NCBI GenBank assembly: GCA_012270355.1
Contig: JAAXIL010000033.1
Span: 1 to 28,727 of the forward strand
Length of the DNA: 28,727 nucleotides
Reading direction: 5' to 3'
DNA from: Psychrobacter sp.
GTDB taxonomy: Bacteria; Pseudomonadota; Gammaproteobacteria; Pseudomonadales; Moraxellaceae
Every line of letters begins with the position of its first letter. The first letter of the stretch is position 1. A program made the position numbers and the translations under genes. This document shows positions 7,431 through 15,576 of the stretch, piece after piece. Under the pieces are notes generated by a model, which made no database searches, was not told where the DNA came from, and saw only the letters and a list, made by a program, of their open reading frames with translations.

Positions 7431-8822
7431 ATGTTTACGACCAACTTTACCAACCTAATCTTAAATGCCGACAGCTACAAAACGTCGCACTGGTTGCAAT
7501 ATCCGCCCGACACCGAATATGTGTCCAGCTACGTCGAAGCCCGCAAAGGCGATTATGACGTGGTGTTTTTTGGCTTGCAGGCGTTTATCAAAGACTATTT
7601 GATGACCCCCATCACTGCCAGCGACATTGATGAAGCCGAAACCATGATTACCGCCCACGGCTTACCGTTTTATCGAGCAGGTTGGGAGGCAATGCTAAAC
7701 AAGCACGGCGGTTATTTGCCGATTCGCATTCAAGCCGTGCCTGAAGGGTCGATTGTGCCTGTGTCGAACGTGGTGTGCCAAATCGTCAATACCGACCCTG
7801 AATTTTATTGGCTGCCAAGCTATTTGGAGACGGCGTTGCTACGAGGCATCTGGTATCCCTCAACGGTAGCGAGTGTGTCGCACTATTGCCGAAGCGTGAT
7901 TAAATCTGCCCTAGAAAAATCTGCCGACAGTTTGGAGGGCTTACCGTTTAAACTACATGATTTTGGAGCACGAGGTGTGTCGAGTATGGAAACGGTAGCA
8001 CTCGGTAGTTTGGCTAATTTGGTCAACTTTTCGGGTACAGACAGCATGACCGCCCTCATTGCCGCCGCCCGTTGGTATGGCATGACTGATGAGATGCCAG
8101 CGTTTTCGATTCCTGCTGCTGAGCATAGCACCATGACTGCATGGGGACGAGATCATGAGGAGCAAGCCTTTGCCAACATGCTTGAGCAGTTCGGCGGAGA
8201 GGGTAAACTGGTAGCAGTGGTGTCGGACAGCTATGACTTATGGAACGCTATTGACCACATTTGGGGCGAATCGCTGAAAGCCGACGTAGAAAATATGGGT
8301 GGCACGCTGGTCATTCGCCCCGACAGTGGCGAACCTGCCAAAGTGGTGCGGGAAGCATTGGAACGTTTGGCGGTGAAGTTTGGTACGACGACCAACAGCA
8401 AAGGCTATAAAGTTCTGCCCGATTATGTGCGGTTGATTCAAGGCGATGGCATCAATCCGCAAAGCCTTGGCAAAATTTTGGATGCGGTGATGAACGCAGG
8501 CTTTAGTGCCGATAACGTAACCTTTGGTATGGGTGGTGGACTGCTTCAGCAAGTCAACCGAGACACCATGAGCTGGGCGATGAAAGCCAGTGCCGCAAAA
8601 GTGGACGGCGAGTGGCGAGATGTGTTTAAAGACCCTATCACCAGCCGTTCTAAACGCTCGAAAAAAGGTCGCTTGGCGTTGGTGGAAACAGACGGCAAAT
8701 TCGATACCATCAAAGAAGATGCCTTGAATGGACAAACTAACCTACTGCAAGATGTGTTTGTGGATGGCAAGTTGCTTGTCGATGACACCTTAACAACCAT
8801 TCGAGAGCGGGCGGGTTGGTGA
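7431..8822 (+). CDS. nadV: Nicotinamide phosphoribosyltransferase NadV
   Basis: NadV condenses nicotinamide with PRPP to give NMN, the substrate of the upstream NadM. Recognisable blocks run in order: NADSYKTSHWLQYPP near the N-terminus, HDFGARGVSS, the SIPAAEHSTMTAWG segment carrying the catalytic-type His (about residue 232), VVSDSYDLWNAI, VIRPDSGEP and FGMGGGLLQQVNRDT. At about 463 residues it has the normal length of bacterial NAMPT-like enzymes, and no key block is missing. The start ATG 7431 is set by GAGGAG 7 nt upstream; an adjacent GTG at 7428 is less likely. The gene sits directly behind a large hairpin that could modulate its translation. Nicotinamide salvage through NadV bypasses the deamidating PncA route. 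Confidence 0.95.
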   Translation: MFTTNFTNLILNADSYKTSHWLQYPPDTEYVSSYVEARKGDYDVVFFGLQAFIKDYLMTPITASDIDEAETMITAHGLPFYRAGWEAMLNKHGGYLPIRIQAVPEGSIVPVSNVVCQIVNTDPEFYWLPSYLETALLRGIWYPSTVASVSHYCRSVIKSALEKSADSLEGLPFKLHDFGARGVSSMETVALGSLANLVNFSGTDSMTALIAAARWYGMTDEMPAFSIPAAEHSTMTAWGRDHEEQAFANMLEQFGGEGKLVAVVSDSYDLWNAIDHIWGESLKADVENMGGTLVIRPDSGEPAKVVREALERLAVKFGTTTNSKGYKVLPDYVRLIQGDGINPQSLGKILDAVMNAGFSADNVTFGMGGGLLQQVNRDTMSWAMKASAAKVDGEWRDVFKDPITSRSKRSKKGRLALVETDGKFDTIKEDALNGQTNLLQDVFVDGKLLVDDTLTTIRERAGW

Positions 8823-8857
8823 AGGTTAGGAGTTGAAGGATAAGACACTGGTAGAGC

Positions 8858-9013
8858 CAGTTTTATGGGTGTCCGCCTAAAGTGATTTGGTTTAGATTTG
8901 GTAATACGACAACTCGTAAAATCGCAAACATTCTTATTGAGTATGAGAGGGTGATTAAAGATTTTTTAGAAGATACAGAGATCGAATGCTTACAACTCTC
9001 AATTTCTGAGTAA
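8858..9013 (+). pseudogene. DUF5615-family PIN-like toxin, C-terminal remnant
   Basis: A frame without a start codon, opening after an in-frame TAG at 8852, reads QFYGCPPKVIWFRFGNTTT then RKIANILIEYERVIKDFLED and ends at TAA 9011-9013. The PPKVIW(L/F)R.GN..T..I block followed by a short helix is the C-terminus of DUF5615 (Mut7-C/PIN-like) proteins, which act as toxins in type II toxin-antitoxin pairs with DUF433 antitoxins. Just upstream, the bases at 8838-8857 resemble the family's KDSDF segment but in a shifted frame. The N-terminal half and any antitoxin gene are gone. It sits between nadV and the AEC permease gene as a relic. Confidence 0.6.
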
Positions 9014-9029
9014 TTTCTTTTTAATCATT

Positions 9030-9035
9030 TATAAT
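9030..9035 (+). promoter_or_regulatory. Consensus -10 box placed for a leaderless transcript
   Basis: TATAAT lies 6 nt before ATG 9042, and no Shine-Dalgarno is present. A matching -35 is not apparent. Transcription would start at or beside the ATG of the permease gene. Confidence 0.35.
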
Positions 9036-9041
9036 GCTTTG

Positions 9042-10028
9042 ATGCTATCCGCCCTCCTTTTTGCCCTAAAAATTATTTTGCCCAACCTCATACTCATGGG
9101 GTTGGGTTTTTTGCTGAACAAATTTGAGCAGGTGAGTAAAGCCTTTATCGATGATGCGTCAAAGCTCGTGTTCAATTACGCGTTGCCCTGCTTGTTGTTT
9201 TTTAGCGTGGCAGACAGCGATGTCAATTATGCCGAGCAAGTTCGCTTGATTTTAGCGGGTGTTGTGGTGACGCTGATGCTATTCATTGGCTCAGAAATTT
9301 ATGCTCGCAAGTTTATTGCAGAACCTGCCGACCAAGGCGTGTTTGTGCAAGGGGTGTTTCGCAGTAACATGGCGATTATTGGTTTGGCGACTGTTGCCAA
9401 CGCTTATGGCAGTGAGGGCTTGAGCGTTGGGGCGGTGTATATGGGCATTGTCACTATTTTGTTTAATATTTTGGCGGTGATTACCTTAAGCCGAGCAGGT
9501 AGTGAAGCAGAAGGGGATAACCCGTCTATTTCCATGACACAAAAAATCGGTAATGCTGGCAAAAAAATGGCAACCAATCCGCTGATTTGGGCGTTGGTGC
9601 TGGCGTTTGTGTATAAAGCCCTGCCATTTTCGTCTGAGTTGCTCAGTGAGGGCAGTATCTTACACACGGTGGGCGATTTACTGGCGAGTACCGCATTGCC
9701 ACTGGCTCTCATCTGTGCAGGGGCAACAATCAAGGTTAAAGCCATGTTACATCCATCAGGGTTGTCGATGCAGGCAAGTATCGGACGCATCGTGATAGCC
9801 CCTTTGCTTGCTGTTGGGGTCGGTGTGGCATTTGGTTTGCAAGGGGTGGCGTTGGGCGTGCTGTTTATGATGGTTGCCTCACCAACCGCCGCCGCCAGCT
9901 ATGTCATGGCGAAGGCGATGGGTGGTAATGAGGTGTTGGCGGCAAACATTTTGGCGTTTACCACCGTGGTGTCATTGTTTGGCATGGCACTGGGCATGGC
10001 AGTTTTACGGGGGCTTGGCTGGGCTTAG
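9042..10028 (+). CDS. AEC-family permease (auxin efflux carrier/malonate transporter type)
   Basis: A hydrophobic protein of about 328 residues with around ten membrane helices in two halves separated by a hydrophilic linker (RAGSEAEGDNPSISMTQK). Typical AEC features are the N-terminal PNLILMGLGFLLNK, the FVQGVFRSNMAIIGLA segment, NPLIWALVLAF after the linker, and a C-terminal MMVASPTAAASYVMAKAMGG block. Family members export or import small organic acids or amino acids across the inner membrane; the substrate cannot be told here. The start is ATG 9042. A TTG codon directly before it extends the frame by one residue only. The gene lies behind a toxin relic and converges with the monooxygenase gene, so it is probably a single transcription unit. 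It ends with TAG. Confidence 0.88.
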   Translation: MLSALLFALKIILPNLILMGLGFLLNKFEQVSKAFIDDASKLVFNYALPCLLFFSVADSDVNYAEQVRLILAGVVVTLMLFIGSEIYARKFIAEPADQGVFVQGVFRSNMAIIGLATVANAYGSEGLSVGAVYMGIVTILFNILAVITLSRAGSEAEGDNPSISMTQKIGNAGKKMATNPLIWALVLAFVYKALPFSSELLSEGSILHTVGDLLASTALPLALICAGATIKVKAMLHPSGLSMQASIGRIVIAPLLAVGVGVAFGLQGVALGVLFMMVASPTAAASYVMAKAMGGNEVLAANILAFTTVVSLFGMALGMAVLRGLGWA

Positions 10029-10060
10029 CCGGTCTTAAACAACTTTTTTATGCAATCAGT

Positions 10061-11089
10061 TTAAGCAATCAGTGGCAAATTAAATAACTCCAATTCCCCT
10101 GCCAATTCAAGCGAACGCACTCGAGCATCTTGATCGTAAATGTTAGCTGTAACAATCAACTCATCGGGCTGATGTTCTGCCAAAAATGCCGAGAGTTTCG
10201 GACGCACCGAATCCACACTGCCCACAAATGACACCGATAATGCGTCATTGACCATCGCTTCTTCTGCCACGTTCCATAAATTGGTCATGCTATCGACAGG
10301 TTTGGGAATTTGCCCTCGTCCGCCACGACGCAGACGCAAAAAACTTTGTTGCGTGCTGGTAAAGTGGTATTCAGCTTCCTCGATGGTGTCAGCAAGCAAT
10401 AAATTTCCTGCCAGCATGACATAAGGCTTATCCAAATAAGGCGAAGGTTCAAATTGCTCACGGTAAGTCGCCATCGCTTGAGCCATCATGCGAGGAGCAA
10501 AATGCGAGGCAAACGCATACGGCAAGCCATATTTAGCCGCAAGCGTCGCTCCAAACAGCGATGAGCCTAAAATCCAAATGGGTACATTGCTATTCGCCCC
10601 AGGGAAGGCCTGCACAGGGCTTGCCCCCGACTCAGAGCCTAAGAAAAACAGCAATTCGCCCACGTCTTGCGGAAAACGATCGGCATCGCTGATTTGCCGA
10701 CGCAAAGCATTAAACGTCGCCCCGTCCGTGCCAGGGGCTCGACCTAAACCTAAGTCAATGCGATCACCATACAATGCCTGCAACGTGCCAAACTGTTCGG
10801 CAACCACTAGCGGGGCGTGATTGGGCAACATGACTCCGCCAGAGCCGATGCGAATGGTGTCCGTGTTTGCTCCGATGTGCGACAGCAACACGGCGGTTGC
10901 GGCACTGGCAATGCCGGGCATGTTGTGGTGTTCGGCAAGCCAATAGCGGTTAAAGCCCATCTTTTCGGCAGTTTGTGCCATCTCAACCGTGTGAGAGATG
11001 CCCTCTGCGGTAGACTGCCCCTCAGGCACGGGGGCAAGGTCAAGAAAGGATAAAGGAATAGAGTTAGTCATAGGAATTACCGTCATCAT
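10061..11089 (-). CDS. LLM-class flavin-dependent oxidoreductase (luciferase-like)
   Basis: A luciferase-like monooxygenase of the YhbW/MsnO8-type subgroup: [10 protein letters not shown] at the N-terminus, [19 protein letters not shown], the [17 protein letters not shown] segment and [12 protein letters not shown] are all characteristic. These enzymes use reduced FMN for oxidation of small molecules and form a TIM barrel. The physiological substrate is usually unknown. At about 336-342 residues it is full length. The start is ambiguous: ATG 11089 and ATG 11071 (MTNSIPLSF) are both plausible, neither has a strong Shine-Dalgarno, and 11071 fits relatives better. Upstream lies a MITE and then the CysB-like gene on the same strand. 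A link to sulfur assimilation (alkanesulfonate monooxygenases are in this superfamily) is conceivable but not shown. Confidence 0.9.
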   Translation of the reverse strand: MMTVIPMTNSIPLSFLDLAPVPEGQSTAEGISHTVEMAQTAEKMGFNRYWLAEHHNMPGIASAATAVLLSHIGANTDTIRIGSGGVMLPNHAPLVVAEQFGTLQALYGDRIDLGLGRAPGTDGATFNALRRQISDADRFPQDVGELLFFLGSESGASPVQAFPGANSNVPIWILGSSLFGATLAAKYGLPYAFASHFAPRMMAQAMATYREQFEPSPYLDKPYVMLAGNLLLADTIEEAEYHFTSTQQSFLRLRRGGRGQIPKPVDSMTNLWNVAEEAMVNDALSVSFVGSVDSVRPKLSAFLAEHQPDELIVTANIYDQDARVRSLELAGELELFNLPLIA

Positions 11090-11146
11090 AATAAATTGTT
11101 AATCTCTTAATGACGGCAAAGAGGGTAAAAATCAATAGAGTTTTTA

Positions 11147-11347
11147 GGGTCTGTTGAACTTTCGTCTTCGTAGATAAAACTGAGATTAAATTTGCCTTAG
11201 TCAAGGCGATGAGTACAAGCAATATCTAGATATTGGTGAGCTCATCAACGCAGAATAAGGCGAATTTAGCCAGTTTTAGCACGAAAGCTATTTTAAGATT
11301 TAACGCTTGCAACAGATAACTTTGCGTGGTGAAGGTTCAACAGACCC
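11147..11347. mobile_element. 201-bp MITE with GGGTCTGTTGAAC inverted repeats and TA duplication
   Basis: Terminal repeats GGGTCTGTTGAAC (11147-11159) and GTTCAACAGACCC (11335-11347) are perfect and flanked on both sides by TA (11145-11146 and 11348-11349). The interior from about 11159 to 11288 is a long imperfect palindrome (CTTTCGT with ACGAAAG, AAAACTG with CAGTTTT) centred on AATATCTAGATATT (11221-11234). No transposase ORF is present. The ends and TA target resemble IS5-family (IS427-like) elements, which is a family guess. It lies directly after the stop of the CysB-like gene, and the TIR nearly touches the stop codon. Confidence 0.75.
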
Positions 11348-11350
11348 TAG

Positions 11351-12283
11351 TTAGCTCACATCAAACGGCTGTTGACACAGTTCAATAAATGCTTGTCCAA
11401 AGCCCCGAATTTCCGCATCATCCCGCACCGCAATCCAACTGGTGAAGCGTCCAAAATCTTGCGTATCAATGGCGGTGAGGTTTTGATAATGGCTCGGCTC
11501 AAACGCCATCTCAGCGATGATACCCACACCAAGCCCTGCCCCAACATAGGTGCTAATCACATCAGCGTCGAGAGCGGCGAGTACGATATCAGGCTCTAAC
11601 CCTGCGTTGGCAACGGTTTCGTCAATCTGGCTGAGTCCTGTAAACCCTCCGTTATAGGTAATAATTGGATAGCTGGCTAGCAGCGGCAAGTCTACCTCGC
11701 TTTGGTTTGCCAGTTCGTGGTCGTTCGGCACAATCACCCGATGCGACCAGTCATAAAAGCGGTAGCACCGCAAATAGTCGTTATGCAGCAGCGATTCGGT
11801 CGCCACACCAATGTCGGCTTGCCCCCGAATCACCATGTTAGCGATGGTTTCGGGGTCAGCTTGTTGTAGCACCAGTTGCACTTTAGGATATTGCTTTTTA
11901 AACGCTTTAATAATGTCGGGCAACACATAACGGGCTTGGGTATGCGTGGTGGCGATGGTAAGCGTGCCACTGTTGGGGTTATTAAAATCTAGACTCAGGT
12001 TTTCGATGGTGCGGATTTCTGCAAAAATGTTTTCGATATGTGGCAAAAGCGATTGCCCCATTGGCGTAAGCCCCGTCAGGCGTTTGCCTTGTCGCACAAA
12101 GACTTCGGTTTTAAGCTGGTTTTCTAGGGCGGCGATGTGCTTAGACAGACTGGATTGGCTGGTATGCAGCGTGGTTGCCGCTTGGCTTAGATTATAGCCA
12201 TTGACCACTGTATGCCATACTGTCTCCAACTGTTTGAGCTGAATTTGTAAATGCCGTTGATTCACCACCACGTCAATTGCCAT
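11351..12283 (-). CDS. cysB: CysB-like LysR-type transcriptional regulator
   Basis: A LysR regulator of about 310 residues. The N-terminal winged HTH (LSQAATTLHTSQSSLSKHIA, roughly residues 30-50) is followed by the effector domain. GTLTIATTHTQARYVLPDII, the ADIGVATESL segment, ITYNGGFTG and ADVISTYVGAGLGVGIIAEM line up with CysB/Cbl, the regulators of cysteine biosynthesis and sulfonate use that respond to N-acetylserine. Assignment to the CysB subgroup is firm; the exact regulon is inferred. ATG 12283 is chosen because GGGAAG lies 7 nt upstream; the longer frame begins with TTG 12298. The neighbouring luciferase-like gene is on the same strand, but a MITE separates the two. Confidence 0.85.
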   Translation of the reverse strand: MAIDVVVNQRHLQIQLKQLETVWHTVVNGYNLSQAATTLHTSQSSLSKHIAALENQLKTEVFVRQGKRLTGLTPMGQSLLPHIENIFAEIRTIENLSLDFNNPNSGTLTIATTHTQARYVLPDIIKAFKKQYPKVQLVLQQADPETIANMVIRGQADIGVATESLLHNDYLRCYRFYDWSHRVIVPNDHELANQSEVDLPLLASYPIITYNGGFTGLSQIDETVANAGLEPDIVLAALDADVISTYVGAGLGVGIIAEMAFEPSHYQNLTAIDTQDFGRFTSWIAVRDDAEIRGFGQAFIELCQQPFDVS

Positions 12284-12349
12284 ATTATTTCTTCCCAAGG
12301 CTGATTTATCATAAAATAGGGCAGTTTATCTAACCTTTATCCATAACAA

Positions 12350-12378
12350 AACGCATAAAAAAACTGTCTTTATGCGTT
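12350..12378 (-). terminator. Hairpin terminator downstream of the HicB-like gene
   Basis: AACGCATAAA (12350-12359) pairs with TTTATGCGTT (12369-12378) around a 9-nt loop, and on the minus strand the hairpin is followed by a T-rich stretch. It sits 33 nt past the stop of the HicB-like gene. A low-GC stem makes it a moderate terminator. Confidence 0.55.
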
Positions 12379-12410
12379 TATAGCATAAGCGAGATTGAAC
12401 TCTATTTTTC

Positions 12411-12809
12411 TTATTTATCAGACTGTATCGCTTCTTTAAGCAGTTTAACGATAAAATTTTCGACGGTCATATCTTTGTCTTTAAGGTGTGCCATGACTTT
12501 TTTTAACAAGCGTTCGGGAAAATCCACACTAACCGTTACCTCTTCACCGACGATGCGAGATGCCCCAATGCTCACAATCGCCCAAGTCCATCCTGCATAG
12601 TTACCCGAAGTCAAATGTGTGGCAACATCGCTACCCTGCGGTAAGGGATCATCATTTTCTGCTAGGTCTTGCAGATGCGCAATCACTTGAGTGCGGGCTT
12701 GTTCGATGGTGTTAGCCATCGTGTCGCCCGTGACTTCGATGTCGGGCAAGTCAGGCAGTCGCCCGTGAAATTGTCCGTCTTGTTGAATGATGGCAATGGG
12801 ATAAAGCAT
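12411..12809 (-). CDS. HicB-family antitoxin-like protein, no HicA partner
   Basis: A protein of about 132 residues. The N-terminal half is HicB-like (MLYPIAIIQQDGQFHGRLPD, then DIEVTGDTMANTIEQARTQV), a partial RNase-H-like fold. The C-terminal third (EEVTVSVDFPERLLKKVM, then MTVENFIVKLLKEAI) looks like a ribbon-helix-helix DNA-binding segment. HicB neutralises the HicA mRNA interferase and represses its own operon. No HicA (a small protein with a conserved His) is found on either side: the 130 nt upstream lead straight into the divergent ampG and downstream is a terminator. It may be a solitary regulator. The start is ATG 12809; a longer frame opens with TTG 12830. No Shine-Dalgarno is visible. 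Confidence 0.75.
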   Translation of the reverse strand: MLYPIAIIQQDGQFHGRLPDLPDIEVTGDTMANTIEQARTQVIAHLQDLAENDDPLPQGSDVATHLTSGNYAGWTWAIVSIGASRIVGEEVTVSVDFPERLLKKVMAHLKDKDMTVENFIVKLLKEAIQSDK

Positions 12810-12939
12810 AGGGGTGTCAATCCATGGCAATAAGTGAGACGATATTGATGCAAGTTACTTTAGCATAACTTTTACAAAAAATGGTCATTGCTTGCATTCT
12901 CAAGTAAGATAGCATTTTTTGTTCTGCGTGATTGTTTTT

Positions 12940-14523
12940 ATGTCCAATTCACCCTTATCGTCTGCCTCTGAAATTAAGTCCATTCAAAAAAAATCGTGGT
13001 GGGAGGCTGCCAAAGCCTACCTTGATACCCGTGCCATCATCATGCTGTTTTTAGGCTTTGTAGCAGGCATTCCCATTTTGCTGATTTTTTCGAGCTTGTC
13101 GCTATGGCTTAGAGAAGCGGGCATTGAGCGGAGTGTGGTGACGACATTTAGTTGGGCTGCTCTTGGCTATTCGTTTAAGTTTATTTGGGCACCGCTCATT
13201 GATGCGTTGCCGTTGCCTGTCTTGACCCGGCTTTTAGGTAGGCGACGGGCGTGGATGCTGGTATCGCAACTTGGCGTGATTGGGGCTATTGTGCTGATGG
13301 CAAGCGTGAATCCCGTTGATACGTCAGTATTGCCGATGATGGCGATGGGGGCGGTGCTTTTAGGGTTTTCGTCTGCCACGCAAGACATTGTGATTGATGC
13401 CTACCGCATCGAGCTTGCCCCCCCGTCGATGCAGTCGGTTTTGGCTGCCATGTACACGATGGGTTATCGGCTCGGCATGATTGTGGCAGGGGCAGGGGCG
13501 TTGTATTTGGCGGTGTATTTCGGCTCAACCGAAGAAGCCTATAGCTATGCAGCGTGGCGAAATACCTATTGGGTGATGGCAGCAGTGATGGGCATTGGCG
13601 TACTCACCACGCTACTCATTCATGAGCCAGTCAGTCAGCAAGTCCGCACCGAACGCCCCACGTCCGACTACTTGCGTTTGGTGGCAGTGTTTTTATTGTC
13701 GGTAGTAGCGTTGGTGTTGGTGTATCGTCAGTTTGGAGCAATCAAACCCGAATTTGATGACCCATTACGCCAATTTTTAATCAATTCTGCTCAAATGCTG
13801 TGCAGTCTGGCGGCGGCAATTTTAGCAGGGTGGGGCTTGGTAAAAGTTGGACTGGTAAAAAAACGAGTGGCGTTTGAAACGTGGATTGAGCCTGTGCTCG
13901 ACTTTTTTAACCGCTATGGCAAACAAGCCTTATTACTGCTCGCATTGATAGGGTTGTATCGCATCTCAGACATTGTGGCGGGCGTGATTTCTAATGTGTT
14001 TTATCAAGACATGGGCTTTAGCAAAACCGACATTGCCAATGCGGTGAAACTGGTTGGCGTGGTGAGGGTGATTGCGGGCGGATTTTTGGGCGGCATGTTG
14101 GCTCAGCGTTTTCGTATCATGCAAGCCATGATGGTCGGGGCAATTTTGGCGTGTGTCACCAACTTGCTATTTGTCTTATTGACCTATCACCCTGGCGACT
14201 TAACCTATATGTATATGGCGGTCATCATGGATAATTTGGCAGCAGGGCTTGCCAGTGCGGTGTTCATTGCCTTTTTATCGGCTCTCACGTCCATCAAATT
14301 TACCGCCGTGCAATATGCCATTTTCTCATCACTCATGACATTGTTCCCTAAAGTGTTGGGCGGCTATTCGGGCGGTATTGTCGATGCGATGGGCTATCCG
14401 TTCTTTTTCACTTTCACTTTCGCCATTGGTATTCCGATTTTGTTGCTGATTTATTTGGTCGATAAACAGCTGATGATTGGTGAAAACGACACCACAGGCA
14501 AGCCCGCTAATGAAATTGAATAA
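12940..14523 (+). CDS. ampG: AmpG-family muropeptide permease (MFS)
   Basis: An inner-membrane MFS-type carrier of 527 residues with about 12-14 helices. It resembles AmpG, which imports GlcNAc-anhydro-muropeptides released during cell-wall turnover for recycling. The AmpG-like N-terminus is LGFVAGIPILLIFSSLSLWL with REAGIERSVVTTFSWAALGY. The loop TRLLGRRRAWMLVSQ is the MFS-A-like basic loop, and DIVIDAYRIEL is conserved in the AmpG group. A later FYQDMGFSKTDIANAVKLVG segment also fits. ATG 12940 is the start; the frame upstream opens only with TTG 12919, and no Shine-Dalgarno is obvious. It is divergent from the HicB-like gene. Unlike enterobacteria there is no adjacent ampC or recycling gene in the window. 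Confidence 0.88.
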   Translation: MSNSPLSSASEIKSIQKKSWWEAAKAYLDTRAIIMLFLGFVAGIPILLIFSSLSLWLREAGIERSVVTTFSWAALGYSFKFIWAPLIDALPLPVLTRLLGRRRAWMLVSQLGVIGAIVLMASVNPVDTSVLPMMAMGAVLLGFSSATQDIVIDAYRIELAPPSMQSVLAAMYTMGYRLGMIVAGAGALYLAVYFGSTEEAYSYAAWRNTYWVMAAVMGIGVLTTLLIHEPVSQQVRTERPTSDYLRLVAVFLLSVVALVLVYRQFGAIKPEFDDPLRQFLINSAQMLCSLAAAILAGWGLVKVGLVKKRVAFETWIEPVLDFFNRYGKQALLLLALIGLYRISDIVAGVISNVFYQDMGFSKTDIANAVKLVGVVRVIAGGFLGGMLAQRFRIMQAMMVGAILACVTNLLFVLLTYHPGDLTYMYMAVIMDNLAAGLASAVFIAFLSALTSIKFTAVQYAIFSSLMTLFPKVLGGYSGGIVDAMGYPFFFTFTFAIGIPILLLIYLVDKQLMIGENDTTGKPANEIE

Positions 14524-14570
14524 TTGAAATTGCTATCTGAATCAAAATTTCCCTCTAAATTCCCGCTAAA

Positions 14571-14591
14571 TCCCCCTCCACAAAGGGGGGC
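14571..14591. repeat. C/G hairpin between ampG and prmC
   Basis: CCCCCT pairs with AGGGGGG around CCACAA. No T-run follows on the plus strand, so it is a weak terminator candidate or a fragment of the same GC-rich palindrome type seen at 3981-4053. Confidence 0.4.
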
Positions 14592-14622
14592 TTAAGAACC
14601 TTATATTTTATTGATTAAATGT

Positions 14623-15576
14623 ATGACTATTGAGGAAATAAAACGTCATTTACCTGCAGGATTGCCATCGCATTGGGTGCAAGATTGGTTGTGTCATGTT
14701 ATCAATCAGTCGCCAACGTTTCTTTATAGTCATGGTGATTATGAGTTAAACGACTCAGAGCAAGCCGAGTTTGATGACGGCATCGCTAAGATGCAAGCAG
14801 GTACGCCACTGGCGTATCTGACTGGTAAGCAAGCATTTTGGGATTTGGAATTTATCGTTAATGAGCACACGCTAATTCCTCGCTCTGATACCGAAGTGTT
14901 AATTGAGCAAGTGCTGGCATGGATTGATGCTAATTATCAAACGTCCGCAGAAGATAATAATTATACCGAGACACCCGCCACGAAACGCTTACTTGATTTA
15001 GGCACAGGCTCAGGGTTCATTGCAATCACGTTAGAGATCGAGTTACATATATCTTATACAGGTGAGTGGCAGGTGATTGGCGTGGATAATTCGGCAGAGG
15101 CTTTAACCATCGCAAGGCAAAATGCCAAGCTGAATCAAGTGCCCAACGTCACTTTTATGCAAAGCGATTGGTATGCCACTCTTGATAGCATCGACGAGCA
15201 AGACAAGTTTGCGGTCATTGTGTCTAACCCACCTTATATCAGCGAGAGCGATGCTCATTTAGCAAACCTTAAAACCGAACCGCATACCGCTTTGGTGGCG
15301 GATGAGGGTGGACTGGCGGACATTCGCCATATCGTAAAGTATGCCCCTAAATTTTTGCAGACGGGCTATTTGCAGGCAGGTGGGTTACTTGCCATCGAGC
15401 ATGGACATGACCAAGGCGAGGCGGTACGGGCAATTTTTAACCATTACAGTTTTGATGACGTTCGCACTGTGCAAGATTATGGCGGCAATGAACGGTTGAC
15501 GATGGGGGTTATGCCCTGTGGACAAAAAGCCACATGGTGTTTGCCCCCCTCTACCTTATCCAAGCCCGCAAGCTAA
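14623..15576 (+). CDS. prmC: Peptide chain release factor N5-glutamine methyltransferase
   Basis: PrmC (HemK) methylates the glutamine of the GGQ motif in release factors RF1 and RF2 using S-adenosylmethionine. The SAM-binding Rossmann motif LLDLGTGSGFIAI and the catalytic NPPYIS (from residue 202) are clear, as are AYLTGKQAFWDLEF and LIPRSDTEVLIEQ of the N-terminal region. The start is ATG 14623; the open frame upstream begins only with TTG 14611. The protein is about 317 residues, somewhat longer than usual. The last 20 or so residues (CGQKATWCLPPSTLSKPAS) are not family-like and are encoded by bases that also encode the N-terminus of the next gene. prfA, the common neighbour, is not in the window. 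Confidence 0.93.
   Translation: MTIEEIKRHLPAGLPSHWVQDWLCHVINQSPTFLYSHGDYELNDSEQAEFDDGIAKMQAGTPLAYLTGKQAFWDLEFIVNEHTLIPRSDTEVLIEQVLAWIDANYQTSAEDNNYTETPATKRLLDLGTGSGFIAITLEIELHISYTGEWQVIGVDNSAEALTIARQNAKLNQVPNVTFMQSDWYATLDSIDEQDKFAVIVSNPPYISESDAHLANLKTEPHTALVADEGGLADIRHIVKYAPKFLQTGYLQAGGLLAIEHGHDQGEAVRAIFNHYSFDDVRTVQDYGGNERLTMGVMPCGQKATWCLPPSTLSKPAS

Noticed and set aside
8903..8919. TAATACGAC resembling a T7 RNA polymerase promoter
   Set aside because: Only the first nine bases match. It lies inside the DUF5615 relic coding sequence, and no phage genes are present.
14571..14591. Rho-independent terminator of ampG
   Set aside because: The stem is strong but no T-run follows on the plus strand, so it is kept only as a hairpin/repeat.
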